A DNA stretch of 60,375 nucleotides from Limisphaera sp. Its GTDB lineage: Bacteria; Verrucomicrobiota; Verrucomicrobiia; Limisphaerales; Limisphaeraceae. Shown here in pieces: positions 42,797 through 52,025 of the stretch; position 1 is the stretch's first letter, and each line of letters begins with the position of its first letter. The stretch spans positions 4,175 to 64,549 of the forward strand of contig JAOADM010000002.1 in the NCBI GenBank assembly GCA_026417315.1, read 5' to 3'. Made by a program: the position numbers and the translations under genes. A model generated the notes under the pieces. That model searched no databases and was not told where the DNA came from. It saw only the letters and a list, made by a program, of their open reading frames with translations.

Positions 42797-44008
42797 TCAT
42801 CCCTTCGGTTTACCCAGCAAATTCGCGAGTTTCTCGTCGGCCCTGGCCAACGCCTCTTCTTCTGCGGGCGCGGCCGGCGCTGCGGGCTCTTCCCCCCGGG
42901 GTTCGGCCGCGGCCGCGAGTGTCTCGAGCCTCTTTTCGTCCACCGCGGGCTCCACGGGTGCGGCTTCGCCCGCCTGAGTGGGCGCCCGGGTGGGCAGCGT
43001 CAGTTTTTCCAACAATCGCTCGCCGGCGGGCGCGGGCTCCGTCTCCCCGCGCAGGTACGGGGCCACCCGGGCCCCGGAAACGGCCCCGCTGGTCTCGGTG
43101 GCCGCTTGTCGCGCGCGTTCCACGACCTCCAGGAAGAAGCTCTCCAGGTTTTGCGTGGGATTCTCCACGCGCACCTCGGCCTCGGGTCCCACTTCTTCCC
43201 GAATGGTCGCCAGCACGCGTTCCAAGGTGGGGCGCGACAGCACCGGCGTGGTAATGCGCAGCCGGTCGGGCTTGCGGAGCAGTTCCTTCAGCGGGCCGAT
43301 GGCCTGCACGCGGCCGCCGTAGAGGATCAGGACCCGATCGCAGACATCCTCCACATCGGCCAGCAGGTGGCTGCTCAGAATGACCGTCTTGCCGCGGCGC
43401 GCCAGGGTGAGAATCAAATCCTTCATTTCCCGGCAGCCGATCGGGTCCAGGCCGGACGTGGGCTCGTCCAGGATGACGAGCTGCGGATCATTGATGAGAG
43501 CTTGTGCCAGGCCGATCCGACGTTGCATGCCCTTGGAGAATTCGCCCACCGGTCGGGACCGCACCTGGCTGAGCCCGACCATTTCCAACAGCTCTTCGGT
43601 GCGACGGGCGCGTTCCCGTGCCGGCAGTTCAAACAGCCGCCCGAAGAAATCCAGCGTTTCGCGCGCATCCAGATACCGGTACAAATACGATTCCTCCGGC
43701 AGGTAACCGATTTGCTCCTTGGTGGCCACATGGCGCGGAGACCGACCGAGGACCTGGATCTGACCGCGCGTGGGATACAGCAATCCCAACAGCAGCTTCA
43801 CCGTGGTCGATTTGCCCGACCCGTTGGGCCCCAGCAGGCCGAAGACCTCGCCGCGGTACACATCGAAATCCACGTCGTCCACCGCGCGGGCCTTGGGACG
43901 GCCCCAAAAGTCGTAAAAAATCTTGGTCAATCCGCGAACGGACACCACCACCTCCGGCTTTTTGCCGGTGCCGGGGGCGGCTTGGGATTGGTCGATGGTC
44001 GCAGTCAT
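42797..44008 (-). CDS. ABC transporter ATP-binding protein with extended C-terminus
   Basis: 403 residues. Walker A GLLGPNGSGKSTT, Q-loop IGYLPEESYLY, signature EFSKGMQRRIGLA, Walker B LVILDEPTSGLDP, H-loop LSSHLL. About 100 residues longer than usual: residues ~300-403 are Glu/Ala/Pro-rich, ending ALARADEKLANLLGKPKG, a low-complexity tail likely to mediate contacts. AAAGG lies just before the ATG. First gene of a three-gene export cassette. Confidence 0.93.
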   Translation of the reverse strand: MTATIDQSQAAPGTGKKPEVVVSVRGLTKIFYDFWGRPKARAVDDVDFDVYRGEVFGLLGPNGSGKSTTVKLLLGLLYPTRGQIQVLGRSPRHVATKEQIGYLPEESYLYRYLDARETLDFFGRLFELPARERARRTEELLEMVGLSQVRSRPVGEFSKGMQRRIGLAQALINDPQLVILDEPTSGLDPIGCREMKDLILTLARRGKTVILSSHLLADVEDVCDRVLILYGGRVQAIGPLKELLRKPDRLRITTPVLSRPTLERVLATIREEVGPEAEVRVENPTQNLESFFLEVVERARQAATETSGAVSGARVAPYLRGETEPAPAGERLLEKLTLPTRAPTQAGEAAPVEPAVDEKRLETLAAAAEPRGEEPAAPAAPAEEEALARADEKLANLLGKPKG

Positions 44009-44311
44009 CCTTTGTTTCGCACCGCACGGAAAACATAGCTGCCCCTCCGACTTGCGTCATCCAATTTCCCTTGGCCCGCGGCCGGCCGGGGTCGGTGTGG
44101 AACGTCTTCCCCGCAGGGCCGGTACGGGTGCGGCAGCCAACCGCGCCCCCGGGTTGACCGCCAGTGTCGCGGCCGCCCCGCCGGCGCGAAATGCCTCGAC
44201 AAGACGCACGGTCCGGCACCCGCCAAGCCGGGCCGGTGCAGCGGTGAAGGATCCGTGGAGCGGGCCTTGGGAGGGCCCGAGCCGACGGTGTTGGCAAGTT
44301 GCCGGTTCCGG
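44009..44311. other. Divergent intergenic region, nothing recognised beyond promoter
   Basis: About 300 bases between the ABC ATPase start and the promoter of the Zn-peptidase gene. No gene seen. Confidence 0.4.
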
Positions 44312-44338
44312 TTGAACGCCGCGAACCCTCCATATACT
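44312..44338 (+). promoter_or_regulatory. Promoter of the membrane Zn-peptidase gene
   Basis: TTGAAC (44312-44317), a short 15-bp spacer, TATACT (44333-44338). The leader is about 125 bases and the gene has a good ribosome-binding site (GGAGGAA at 44456-44462), unlike the short-leader genes in this window. Confidence 0.5.
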
Positions 44339-44468
44339 AAACGACTGCCGGGCTGGCCCGGGCTTGCACGGATCAGCGTGGGAATTCGCAACCGGTCCGG
44401 CCGCGGCCCCGGGCCCATATGTGGGTCGGCCGGGAGCGGGAACGGAGAAAGAACGGAGGAAACGAGAC

Positions 44469-45158
44469 ATGTTTTGGCTGATCTTTTTGGTCACGCTGGT
44501 GTTGTCCTTGTGGGCAACAGCGCGGGTGAAGGCGACGTACCATCGGTACAGTCGCATGTTAGTGAGCTCCGGTTTGACCGGAGCAGAGGCCGCCGCGGCC
44601 ATTCTGCGCCGGGCCGGCATCACAGATGTGGAGATTGTCGCCCACAATGGTTTCCTGGGGGATCATTACGATCCCATCCACAAACGGCTGGTTTTGTGTG
44701 AGGAGAATTTCTACGGACAATCGCCTGCGGCCCTGGGAGTGGCGGCGCACGAGGCCGGCCATGCCCTGCAGCATGCCCAGGCCTACAAGCCGCTCCAGTT
44801 GCGCATGGCGGCGGTGGGAATTACCACCTACGCCAGTCAGGTGGTGACCTTCCTGCCGCTGCTTTTCATGTTCGGCGGTGTGATCGAGCCCATGGTAGGG
44901 CTGATGCTGATGGCCCTGGCATGGGGCGTGATCATGGCGTTCAATTTGATCACCCTGCCCGTGGAGTTCGATGCCTCGCGCCGGGCTCGTGCGCTTCTCA
45001 CCACCTCGGGCATGATCCGGACGGAGGAAGAGGCCGAAGCCGTCCGCCGGGTCTTGAATGCTGCTGCCTGGACCTACGTGGCGGCGTTCGTAACCTCGTT
45101 GCTCTACTTCCTCTACTACGTCCTGCCGCTGTTGACGGGCGGCCGCTCGCGGGATTGA
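44469..45158 (+). CDS. YugP-like membrane zinc metallopeptidase
   Basis: 229 residues from ATG 44469, GGAGGAA seven bases upstream. N-terminal helix (FWLIFLVTLVLSLWATARV), the zincin motif AAHEAGHALQHAQAY (H94, E95, H98), two central helices (TYASQVVTFLPLLFMFGGVIE, GLMLMALAWGVIMAFNLI), the conserved PVEFDASRRA that follows the active site, and a C-terminal helix. Matches Zn_peptidase_2 (PF04298) in length and order. Probably membrane protein quality control; substrate unknown. Confidence 0.93.
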   Translation: MFWLIFLVTLVLSLWATARVKATYHRYSRMLVSSGLTGAEAAAAILRRAGITDVEIVAHNGFLGDHYDPIHKRLVLCEENFYGQSPAALGVAAHEAGHALQHAQAYKPLQLRMAAVGITTYASQVVTFLPLLFMFGGVIEPMVGLMLMALAWGVIMAFNLITLPVEFDASRRARALLTTSGMIRTEEEAEAVRRVLNAAAWTYVAAFVTSLLYFLYYVLPLLTGGRSRD

Positions 45159-45224
45159 TCCCAGGGCGGTCGACCCGCGCGTCGGCGCTGATCCCACGGG
45201 CGGAGAAGACCGCCTTCGGCGCCT

Positions 45225-48200
45225 TCACGGCGCGACTTCGACCCGATAGAACCACGCCGCGCCGGTGCGCGAGGCCGGAAGGGTGTAGCGCAGAATCGAA
45301 CTGGATGCCCGAATCCAATCCCCAAGCGGTTCCCACGGGGTCGCGTCCGTGCGACCCCACAGCCGATAAGCCCTACCCGGCACGGCGTTCCATGTGAGCC
45401 GCAGACCGTCGGTGCCCGGCAAGAGGTCGGCCCTGAGCGCCAGGGCCGAGGCGGCGTTGGTGGGGTTGGTGCCGGCGACGAACTCGGCCCAGTCGCTCAT
45501 GCCATCCCGGTCGGCATCCGAGCCGGTGCCGCGTTCCGGATCTGGCCCTCCAAAGTAGGCCGTCTCGTAATCGTCCGGAAGGCCATTGGCATTGGTGTCG
45601 AGGAACGTGTAACGGCCCTCCAGCACGAGGGTCTGACCGGAAACCAGCGTGTTGGTTTGTGGGGCTGGCGTGAGGTGCCAGGGAAGATCGGCGTACTCGA
45701 CGATGTATTGGCCGGGCGGCGCATTGCTCAACACCGCATAAGCCCCGCGCATGCGGCGTGCCACCGGCCCGGACAGCACCCACTCCGCCTGGTGCAGGTT
45801 GTTGCTGAAGACCAGCACGCCGGGATCCACCTGGTGAACGGTGATGCTGACATCGTCCACCAACCAGCCGGACCGCGGAATGGCGTCGAACGCGAATGAG
45901 AGCATCTGGTAGGCGAAGACCACGTTGATCATGTGCCCCACGAAAGGCGTGAGGTCGACTTCGACCCGGGTCCAGTTCTCTGCCTCGAATCCGTACTGGG
46001 CCACGGCGATGGGGGTGCCGACGCCGTTGGTGATGATGTAAACCGTGCCGGATTCCCAGATGTCCAGTTCATCGCGCGGGATGAAATCGTAACTGTGCCA
46101 GAACGTCAGCGTGGCCGTGTTTCCGCCCCCGAGATAGATGGAGGGGCTGATCAGGAAGGTTTCCATGTAATCGTAGGCCTGGCCGCGGAGGCTGGTTCCC
46201 CAGGCCCACGGGGGCGAGTGCGCTTGAGTTTCGTGTCCGTTGTCCGGCCGGCCGCGTTCCCAGCCGGAGACGGACTCGTCACTGCTGTAGACCGTCCATG
46301 CCGTGTTCGTGCCGTTCATGTCATCGACAAAGGGCGGAAGCAGCGGTGCGAGCGTGCGGAAGGTGTAGAGATTCCCGCGGTTGTCATCCGTGCCGAGATT
46401 CCCCGCCGCATCCCGGCTGACCACGCGATAATAGTACACCGTGTCGGGGCGCAGCCCGGTGACGGTGACGTCATGCCGGGTGGAGGGAATGGGGTCGTAG
46501 GCGGTGCGCCCCAGCAGGGGCGATTCTCCGAACTGCACGAGCGCGTCGGCTGGCTCATCGGTTTCCCACGAAACGGTGGCCTGGACGTATTCGGGTTCGT
46601 GACGGGTATCGGAGACCGCCGGCGGTTGTGTGTCCACTTGTGCGGTGGCCCCCACCTCTCGGCCGATGGAAGTGTCCTGGTAGCGAACCCGAAGGAGATC
46701 GCCGTGGCGGGCGCGAAGCCGGCCGGGCCCGGCCGGTTCGGTAACCGGGATCAATGCGAGTTCTCCCCGGAAAACGCCGGGTGTGACGGTTTCCTCCAAC
46801 CAAAGTTCCTGCCCACCGGGGTCGGTCTCCGTGCTGACCTGCACGGAAAGGCGGCCCTGGCCGCGCTGGTCGGGGTCGCCCAACTCCAGCCCCACCAGCG
46901 CGGGCAAGGTGTAGGCCGTCCGATCGAGCCTGAGACTGGCTTCGCCCTCGGCGCCGGGCGCCAAGAATCGGAGGACGTTTCGCATCAGTTGGACACGGTC
47001 ATTCTGGCCGTTCTCCAAGGGCACCGCGTCCAGCGGGAAGGAACAAAACACCAACCGGCCCTGCCCCGGGGCCGGATTTCGCGGCCACCGCAACCCCACC
47101 ACGCCGCCGAAACCGTCCCCCAGCACCGGCACCGCTTCCGGGGACGGGCTGAACGTGTCCGAAATGTCGCTGATGAACCCGGCCCACAATTCCTCGTACA
47201 CGGAGTAGTCGAGGTCCACCTCCAGACCCTCGCCCACCGGATCGCCCAACCCCACGATCGACGGCACGGTCACGTCCTCTTCGAACGCATCGACGTGCAG
47301 GACGTCGCGATTGAAGGCCGGTCCGAACGTCTCCACATTTCGCGTCAACAGTTCCATGGAAGCGACGAACAGGGCACCGCCCGCAGCGAGATAGTTGCTG
47401 ATCAACAAACCCTGGGCCGGGGACCATCCGGTGAACTCCCCCACACGCCAGATCACGGCGCGGTGGGCCAGCAGCGCGGCCAGAGGCGGATCCCCCCGCT
47501 CCGCCACGACCCAAACCTCGTACTCGGCTCCGGCCTGCGACAGCGCCATTGTGTAGCCGTCGAGCGGAGGGGCTCCAAAGAACGGATCATCGTAGCCATC
47601 CACCAGCAGCACCGGAGGGATCGACGGGATGACCACGGTGAACAGTTGACCCCCGTTGTTCTCCACGGCCAGGTTGCCGGCTTCATCGGTGGCTTCCACT
47701 TGATAGTACCAAGTGGTGCCGGCCGGCAGGGCGCCCAACAAAACCGTCGGTTCCGTGGACCACTCGTCGGCCCCGGCTTGCAAAGTGAGCGGTGGGTTTG
47801 TGCCGTATCGCACCAACCCCCAGACGGGTTCGTCGGTGGTCCAGTGGATCGTGACCACACCGAAGTTCACCTCGCTTTGCACGCTGCGGATCCGCGGGGC
47901 GACCAGGTCAGCCAACGCAGTGACCACCCGGATGCGGCCCTCGGACTCGTCCAGATACCGGACCGTGATGACGTCCCCGTGTCGAATCTGCAGTTGCCCA
48001 TCCGCGGTTGCCGGACCGGTGACGGTGGCGACGTGGCCGGTGAAGGAGCCATGGGCATCCGCAGGGACCAGTGGGACGATTTCCCCTTGCGGCTCCGTAC
48101 TGCTTTCCACTTGCGCGGTCAGCCGGGGCGCACCCGCACGGTCACTGTCGAAGATCCGGATGTGGATCCGGCCCGGCGCAGTGTACGCGGTGCGGTCCAA

Positions 48201-50288
48201 CTGCATGGAGGCGACCCCGGGAGGAATGAAACGGCCCGAGATGACCAGCGCAAAGTCCTGATCGAGCTCGGGCGTGTCGCGACGCGCATCTTCCGGGACG
48301 CGATGGGCCCGCACGCGAATGGTGTAAGGTCCCGGAACCGGATTCTCCAGGTACACACATTCGACATTGTTGCGACGGTCCGCGGCAGGCGGGTTGGGCA
48401 CCGACTCCCCCTGGTGGAACGCGTTGCCGAGGAAGCGAACGCCCCGCGGGTCGATCACCTCTAGGTCCAGGTCGTTCACCAGGGCCGGCAGGACAAAGGG
48501 CGCCCCGGGGACATCCGTGTACGCCATGGTCACACGCAGCGGCTCCGATCCATCCACGGGAACAACCTGCTCCCAGTTCTGATCCGTGGCCAGGGGAACC
48601 GACTGGTCGAAAAAGCGGAATTCCCTATCTTCCCCGAGCAGCCGCGCCACATTCAAGCGACCCCACCCCTCGTCGAAATTGGGCACGGGCGCGGTGCCCA
48701 GGCTGTCGTCCATGTCATCGGCCGAGTTGATCAACGCCGCCTTGACCAGGGCCGGCGAGGGAGTCGCGTTGGAGAAATGGTGTCGGTAATACTGCACAAA
48801 CAGCGTAGCCGCACCGGAGACGTGCGGGCCGGCCTGACTGGTGCCCCCCATGTACACGTAGTGCGGCGAGATGGGCAGCCAGGCATTCTCGTCCGGGGCT
48901 GCCGCACTGGCCAGCGACGCAATCCACGTCCCCGGAGCGACCAGGTCGGGTTTGATTCGACCATCCTCGCAGGGACCCCGACTGGAAAAATCCGCCATGG
49001 CGTCGGCCCCGCTGTCATAGAGAAACAGGTCGAACCGATCGTTTTGACACGCCCCTGTGGCGATGACGTTCTTGGCCACGGCCGGGGATCCAATGGTGCG
49101 GGCGCCCGGGCCGGCGTTCCCGGCGGAAAACTCGAGGATGTAGGGTTGGTCGCCCAGTCGCAACGCGTCCGCATCCCGCACCAGTTCGTCGAATTCCATC
49201 GCGCTGACATCATAACGACCGCCGGTGTCGTCCCCCCAACTGTTGGACCCGATCACCGCTCCGGCCCGCACCGCGTCCCGCGTCAACCGCTCGAAACTCG
49301 GCGGCGGCTGGTAGAGACCCAACCCGTCAAAGATGCGTTGCGTTACGATGCGCGCGCCCGGGGCCACGCCCAGCCCGTACAGTTGACCGTTCTCGTCCGT
49401 TTCCCCGGTGGCACCGTCTCCGGCGATGATCCCCGTCACGTGCGTCCCGTGGCCGTGTTCGTCTGCGGCATCGGACAGGCTGCCGTAGTAAAAAAACGCC
49501 GGGGTGCGTCCCCACAGGTCGGGATGCATCGTGGCGGCCTCGCCCAGGGCAAGGCCGCTGTCCGCCACGGCCACTGTGACGCCGCTGCCATCCCAACCCA
49601 GCTGCTGGGTTTGCAGCCGGCCGGGCCCGCCGTCGCCGGCGACAATTTTGGAGGATACCTCGTCGTACAGTCGCATCCGGGGAGCGGGCTCCACCCACAA
49701 CACCGCCTCGGAGGCCGTCAGATTGGGCAGCTCGGAGGCCGGCACTCGACCCCGCAACACGACACCGCTGCGGAGCCGGTTTTCCTGGATGAGAAGCTGA
49801 AACCGCTGCCGCAGGGAGGCGACCGTGCTTGCGTCCACGTCCGGCGCCAGCAGGACCGTGGTTTCCACCACGGACGGCGCCGTTGCAGCGGCCAACGCCG
49901 GGTGCAGCTTGTGACGCGCCAGATACGGCCCGATCCACTCGACAAAGGGCAGGTTTCGCACCTCCCCGGCCGGCACCTGCGCGCACCGGACGACAAACGC
50001 GTCCTCGGGCACGTAGCGCAGGATGCGCAGCCCGAGCTGCTCCAACGCGGCGCGCCAGTCGGCCCGGGGGGCCTGCTTGAGCTGCACCAGATACAGTCCG
50101 TGGAGCCGCGGCTCCTGCCCCGGCACCCCCGCGGCCGCCGTCAACTCCGGAGAACGGTTCGTGCTCGGGTCGAAGGGGTCCGTTCGCAAGTGGATGGGCT
50201 TGGCTTCACACCAAAGGCCGGCGCCGGCGGCCAGGCCCAGGATCACCGTCACCTCCCAACAACGGTACACGAGCCGAGAGCGGTTCAC
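45225..50288 (-). CDS. Very large secreted subtilisin-family (S8) serine protease
   Basis: 1687 residues from GTG 50288, six bases after a TTGCCG-17-TATTGT promoter and directly before a signal peptide (VTVILGLAAGAGLWCEA). Propeptide-like region to ~210, then the S8 domain with D243 (VAVADSG), H280 (HGHGTHVTG) and S484 (GGTSQAGPHVSG). Downstream are repeated C-terminal modules: two segments like the purple-phosphatase Fn3 domain (VTIHWTTDEP, ATVSWETDEP, each followed by YYYRVVSRDAAGN-type strands), a Rossmann-like insert (PVLLVDGYDDPFF), a jelly-roll-like domain (WTVYSSDESVSGWERG), a Ca-binding DTNANGLPDDYE and DADRDGMSDWAE stretch, and a terminal strand FYRVEVAP. Exported protein degrader. 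Confidence 0.88.
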   Translation of the reverse strand: MNRSRLVYRCWEVTVILGLAAGAGLWCEAKPIHLRTDPFDPSTNRSPELTAAAGVPGQEPRLHGLYLVQLKQAPRADWRAALEQLGLRILRYVPEDAFVVRCAQVPAGEVRNLPFVEWIGPYLARHKLHPALAAATAPSVVETTVLLAPDVDASTVASLRQRFQLLIQENRLRSGVVLRGRVPASELPNLTASEAVLWVEPAPRMRLYDEVSSKIVAGDGGPGRLQTQQLGWDGSGVTVAVADSGLALGEAATMHPDLWGRTPAFFYYGSLSDAADEHGHGTHVTGIIAGDGATGETDENGQLYGLGVAPGARIVTQRIFDGLGLYQPPPSFERLTRDAVRAGAVIGSNSWGDDTGGRYDVSAMEFDELVRDADALRLGDQPYILEFSAGNAGPGARTIGSPAVAKNVIATGACQNDRFDLFLYDSGADAMADFSSRGPCEDGRIKPDLVAPGTWIASLASAAAPDENAWLPISPHYVYMGGTSQAGPHVSGAATLFVQYYRHHFSNATPSPALVKAALINSADDMDDSLGTAPVPNFDEGWGRLNVARLLGEDREFRFFDQSVPLATDQNWEQVVPVDGSEPLRVTMAYTDVPGAPFVLPALVNDLDLEVIDPRGVRFLGNAFHQGESVPNPPAADRRNNVECVYLENPVPGPYTIRVRAHRVPEDARRDTPELDQDFALVISGRFIPPGVASMQLDRTAYTAPGRIHIRIFDSDRAGAPRLTAQVESSTEPQGEIVPLVPADAHGSFTGHVATVTGPATADGQLQIRHGDVITVRYLDESEGRIRVVTALADLVAPRIRSVQSEVNFGVVTIHWTTDEPVWGLVRYGTNPPLTLQAGADEWSTEPTVLLGALPAGTTWYYQVEATDEAGNLAVENNGGQLFTVVIPSIPPVLLVDGYDDPFFGAPPLDGYTMALSQAGAEYEVWVVAERGDPPLAALLAHRAVIWRVGEFTGWSPAQGLLISNYLAAGGALFVASMELLTRNVETFGPAFNRDVLHVDAFEEDVTVPSIVGLGDPVGEGLEVDLDYSVYEELWAGFISDISDTFSPSPEAVPVLGDGFGGVVGLRWPRNPAPGQGRLVFCSFPLDAVPLENGQNDRVQLMRNVLRFLAPGAEGEASLRLDRTAYTLPALVGLELGDPDQRGQGRLSVQVSTETDPGGQELWLEETVTPGVFRGELALIPVTEPAGPGRLRARHGDLLRVRYQDTSIGREVGATAQVDTQPPAVSDTRHEPEYVQATVSWETDEPADALVQFGESPLLGRTAYDPIPSTRHDVTVTGLRPDTVYYYRVVSRDAAGNLGTDDNRGNLYTFRTLAPLLPPFVDDMNGTNTAWTVYSSDESVSGWERGRPDNGHETQAHSPPWAWGTSLRGQAYDYMETFLISPSIYLGGGNTATLTFWHSYDFIPRDELDIWESGTVYIITNGVGTPIAVAQYGFEAENWTRVEVDLTPFVGHMINVVFAYQMLSFAFDAIPRSGWLVDDVSITVHQVDPGVLVFSNNLHQAEWVLSGPVARRMRGAYAVLSNAPPGQYIVEYADLPWHLTPAPQTNTLVSGQTLVLEGRYTFLDTNANGLPDDYETAYFGGPDPERGTGSDADRDGMSDWAEFVAGTNPTNAASALALRADLLPGTDGLRLTWNAVPGRAYRLWGRTDATPWEPLGDWIRASSSILRYTLPASRTGAAWFYRVEVAP

Positions 50289-50294
50289 TGCGCG

Positions 50295-50323
50295 ACAATA
50301 CGCCAGGGGCGCCCCCCCGGCAA
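50295..50323 (-). promoter_or_regulatory. Promoter of the large subtilase, leaderless layout
   Basis: Minus strand TTGCCG (50323-50318), 17-bp spacer, TATTGT (50300-50295), six bases to the GTG at 50288. This spacing supports GTG 50288 as the start, since an upstream ATG would precede the promoter. Confidence 0.55.
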
Positions 50324-50577
50324 GGGACCGCGGCCCTGGTGAGCGAAGCCCTCCCGCCAGCGCCTGCCTGCCACTGGGCGCCCGACCCGCAGCCGCTGAA
50401 ATGACAACGTCCTCCGCAACCCACCGGGTGGAATCCACGCCGGCAGAGTTTCCGACAAATCGCCCGGCGGTTTACACCCGCCTGTCCCGCGTGTCGCGCT
50501 CCCCGGGTAAAGAGCCCGGCGGCCGTTCGAAATTCACGCGGCGCTGCGGTTGCGGGCTGTTTTGCCGCTGGTCAAGC

Positions 50578-50605
50578 GGGAGGGGTGGGGTACTTTGGGG
50601 GTGGG
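50578..50605 (+). other. G-quadruplex motif over the ribBA ribosome-binding region
   Basis: Five runs of three to five G (50578-50580, 50582-50585, 50587-50590, 50597-50601, 50603-50605) separated by 1, 1, 6 and 1 bases, on the coding strand and ending two bases before the ATG at 50607. Meets the usual quadruplex pattern both as DNA and as mRNA. Confidence 0.65.
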
Positions 50606-50606
50606 T

Positions 50607-51809
50607 ATGCAGGGTGGTTTTGACACGATTGAGTCGGTGTTGGCGGACTTGCGCCGGGGGCGCATGGTCATTGTGGTGGACGATGCGGACCGGGAGAACG
50701 AGGGGGATCTGGTGATGGCGGCGCAGTTTGTGACGCCGGAGGCGGTCAATTTCATGGCCAAGTACGGGCGGGGGTTGATTTGCGTGCCGACGACGGCCGA
50801 GCGGCTACAGCAGCTGGGCATTGACAGCATGGTGCGGGAGAATCGGGACAGTTTTCGGACGGATTTTCAGGTCAGTGTGGATGCGGCCCGCGGCATTACG
50901 ACGGGGATCAGTGCGGCGGATCGGGCCCGGACGATTCAGGTGCTGGCCGATCCGACGGCGGTGCCGGAGGATTTGGTGCGGCCGGGGCATGTGTTTCCGT
51001 TGCGGGCCAAGCCCGGGGGGGTGTTGCAGCGGGCGGGGCACACGGAGGCGGCGGTGGATTTGGCGCGTTTGGCGGGGCTGCGGCCGGTGGCGGGGATCTG
51101 CGAGATCATGAACGAGCAGGGGCGGATGATGCGGCTGGGGCAGTTGCGGCGGTTTGCGCGGCGGCATCGACTGAAGCTGTGCACGATAGCGGATTTGATC
51201 GAGTATCGGCGGCGGCGGGAGAAGTTGATCGAGCGGGTGGAGACGGTGGGGTTGCCGACGCAGCTGGGGCGGTTTCAGCTGCATTTGTACCGGTCGCGGC
51301 TGGACGGGCAGCATCATGTGGCGTTGGTGATGGGGGAGGTGGCGGGGCGGCAGGGGGTGTTGGTGCGGGTGCACAGTGAGTGTTTGACGGGGGATGTGTT
51401 TGGGTCGTTGCGGTGTGACTGTGGGCCGCAGTTGCGGGCGGCGATGGAGCGGATTGCGCAGGAGGGCTGCGGGGTGTTGGTGTACATGCGCCAGGAGGGG
51501 CGGGGCATTGGGTTGGAGGGCAAGATTCGGGCGTATCGGTTGCAGGAGCAGGAGGGGTTGGACACGGTGGAGGCCAATGCGCGGCTGGGCTATCCGATGG
51601 ATTTGCGGGAGTACGGGTTGGGGGCGCAGATTTTGGTGGATTTGGGGCTGCGGACGATTCGGTTGTTGACGAACAATCCGAAGAAGCTGGTGGGCCTGGA
51701 GGGCTACGGGTTGGAGGTGGTGGAGCAGATTCCGCTGCGGGTGGGGGCCAATCCGCACAATGCGGGGTATTTGCGGACCAAGCGGCAGAAGATGGGCCAC
51801 TGGCTCTGA
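50607..51809 (+). CDS. ribBA: Bifunctional 3,4-dihydroxy-2-butanone-4-phosphate synthase/GTP cyclohydrolase II
   Basis: 400 residues from ATG 50607 (a TTG at 50550 would add 19). RibB half (1-200): DDADRENEGDLVMAA, GHVFPLRAKPGGVLQR and GHTEAAVDLARLAG. RibA half: zinc cysteines in SECLTGDVFGSLRCDCG, RQEGRGIGL, and NNPKKLVGLEGYGL. Supplies both riboflavin precursors from GTP and ribulose-5-phosphate. Base use is odd: the sense strand is extremely G-rich, with TTG, GGG, GCG and GTG chosen almost throughout, unlike neighbours that favour C-ending codons. No FMN riboswitch is present upstream. Confidence 0.96.
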   Translation: MQGGFDTIESVLADLRRGRMVIVVDDADRENEGDLVMAAQFVTPEAVNFMAKYGRGLICVPTTAERLQQLGIDSMVRENRDSFRTDFQVSVDAARGITTGISAADRARTIQVLADPTAVPEDLVRPGHVFPLRAKPGGVLQRAGHTEAAVDLARLAGLRPVAGICEIMNEQGRMMRLGQLRRFARRHRLKLCTIADLIEYRRRREKLIERVETVGLPTQLGRFQLHLYRSRLDGQHHVALVMGEVAGRQGVLVRVHSECLTGDVFGSLRCDCGPQLRAAMERIAQEGCGVLVYMRQEGRGIGLEGKIRAYRLQEQEGLDTVEANARLGYPMDLREYGLGAQILVDLGLRTIRLLTNNPKKLVGLEGYGLEVVEQIPLRVGANPHNAGYLRTKRQKMGHWL

Positions 51810-52025
51810 GGGGAGGGGGCGGGAATGTTGCGCAGGCGGCAAGCAGCACGGGTACGGGGGTCCGGGGGGTGGTATGTCATCGTGGCCTCGCGGTACAACG
51901 GGCGCCCTCACGGTCGCGGTTCTTAAAATGCGATTGTTGCGGTCGCGGGTCTCGAGAACGGGGCGCATCAATCCTGGGGGCCTGGCTCGCCCGAAGCGCG
52001 ACCGCCCACAAAGGCGGGCTCCGGC

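Noticed and set aside
50439-50577. FMN riboswitch upstream of ribBA
   Set aside because: None of the conserved RFN blocks (AGGAUAUG, GGGCAGGGUGAAAUUCCC) is present.
50805-51971. 388-codon open frame opposite ribBA
   Set aside because: Pro/His/Arg-rich, no domain; an artefact of the G-rich sense strand of ribBA, whose family match is complete.
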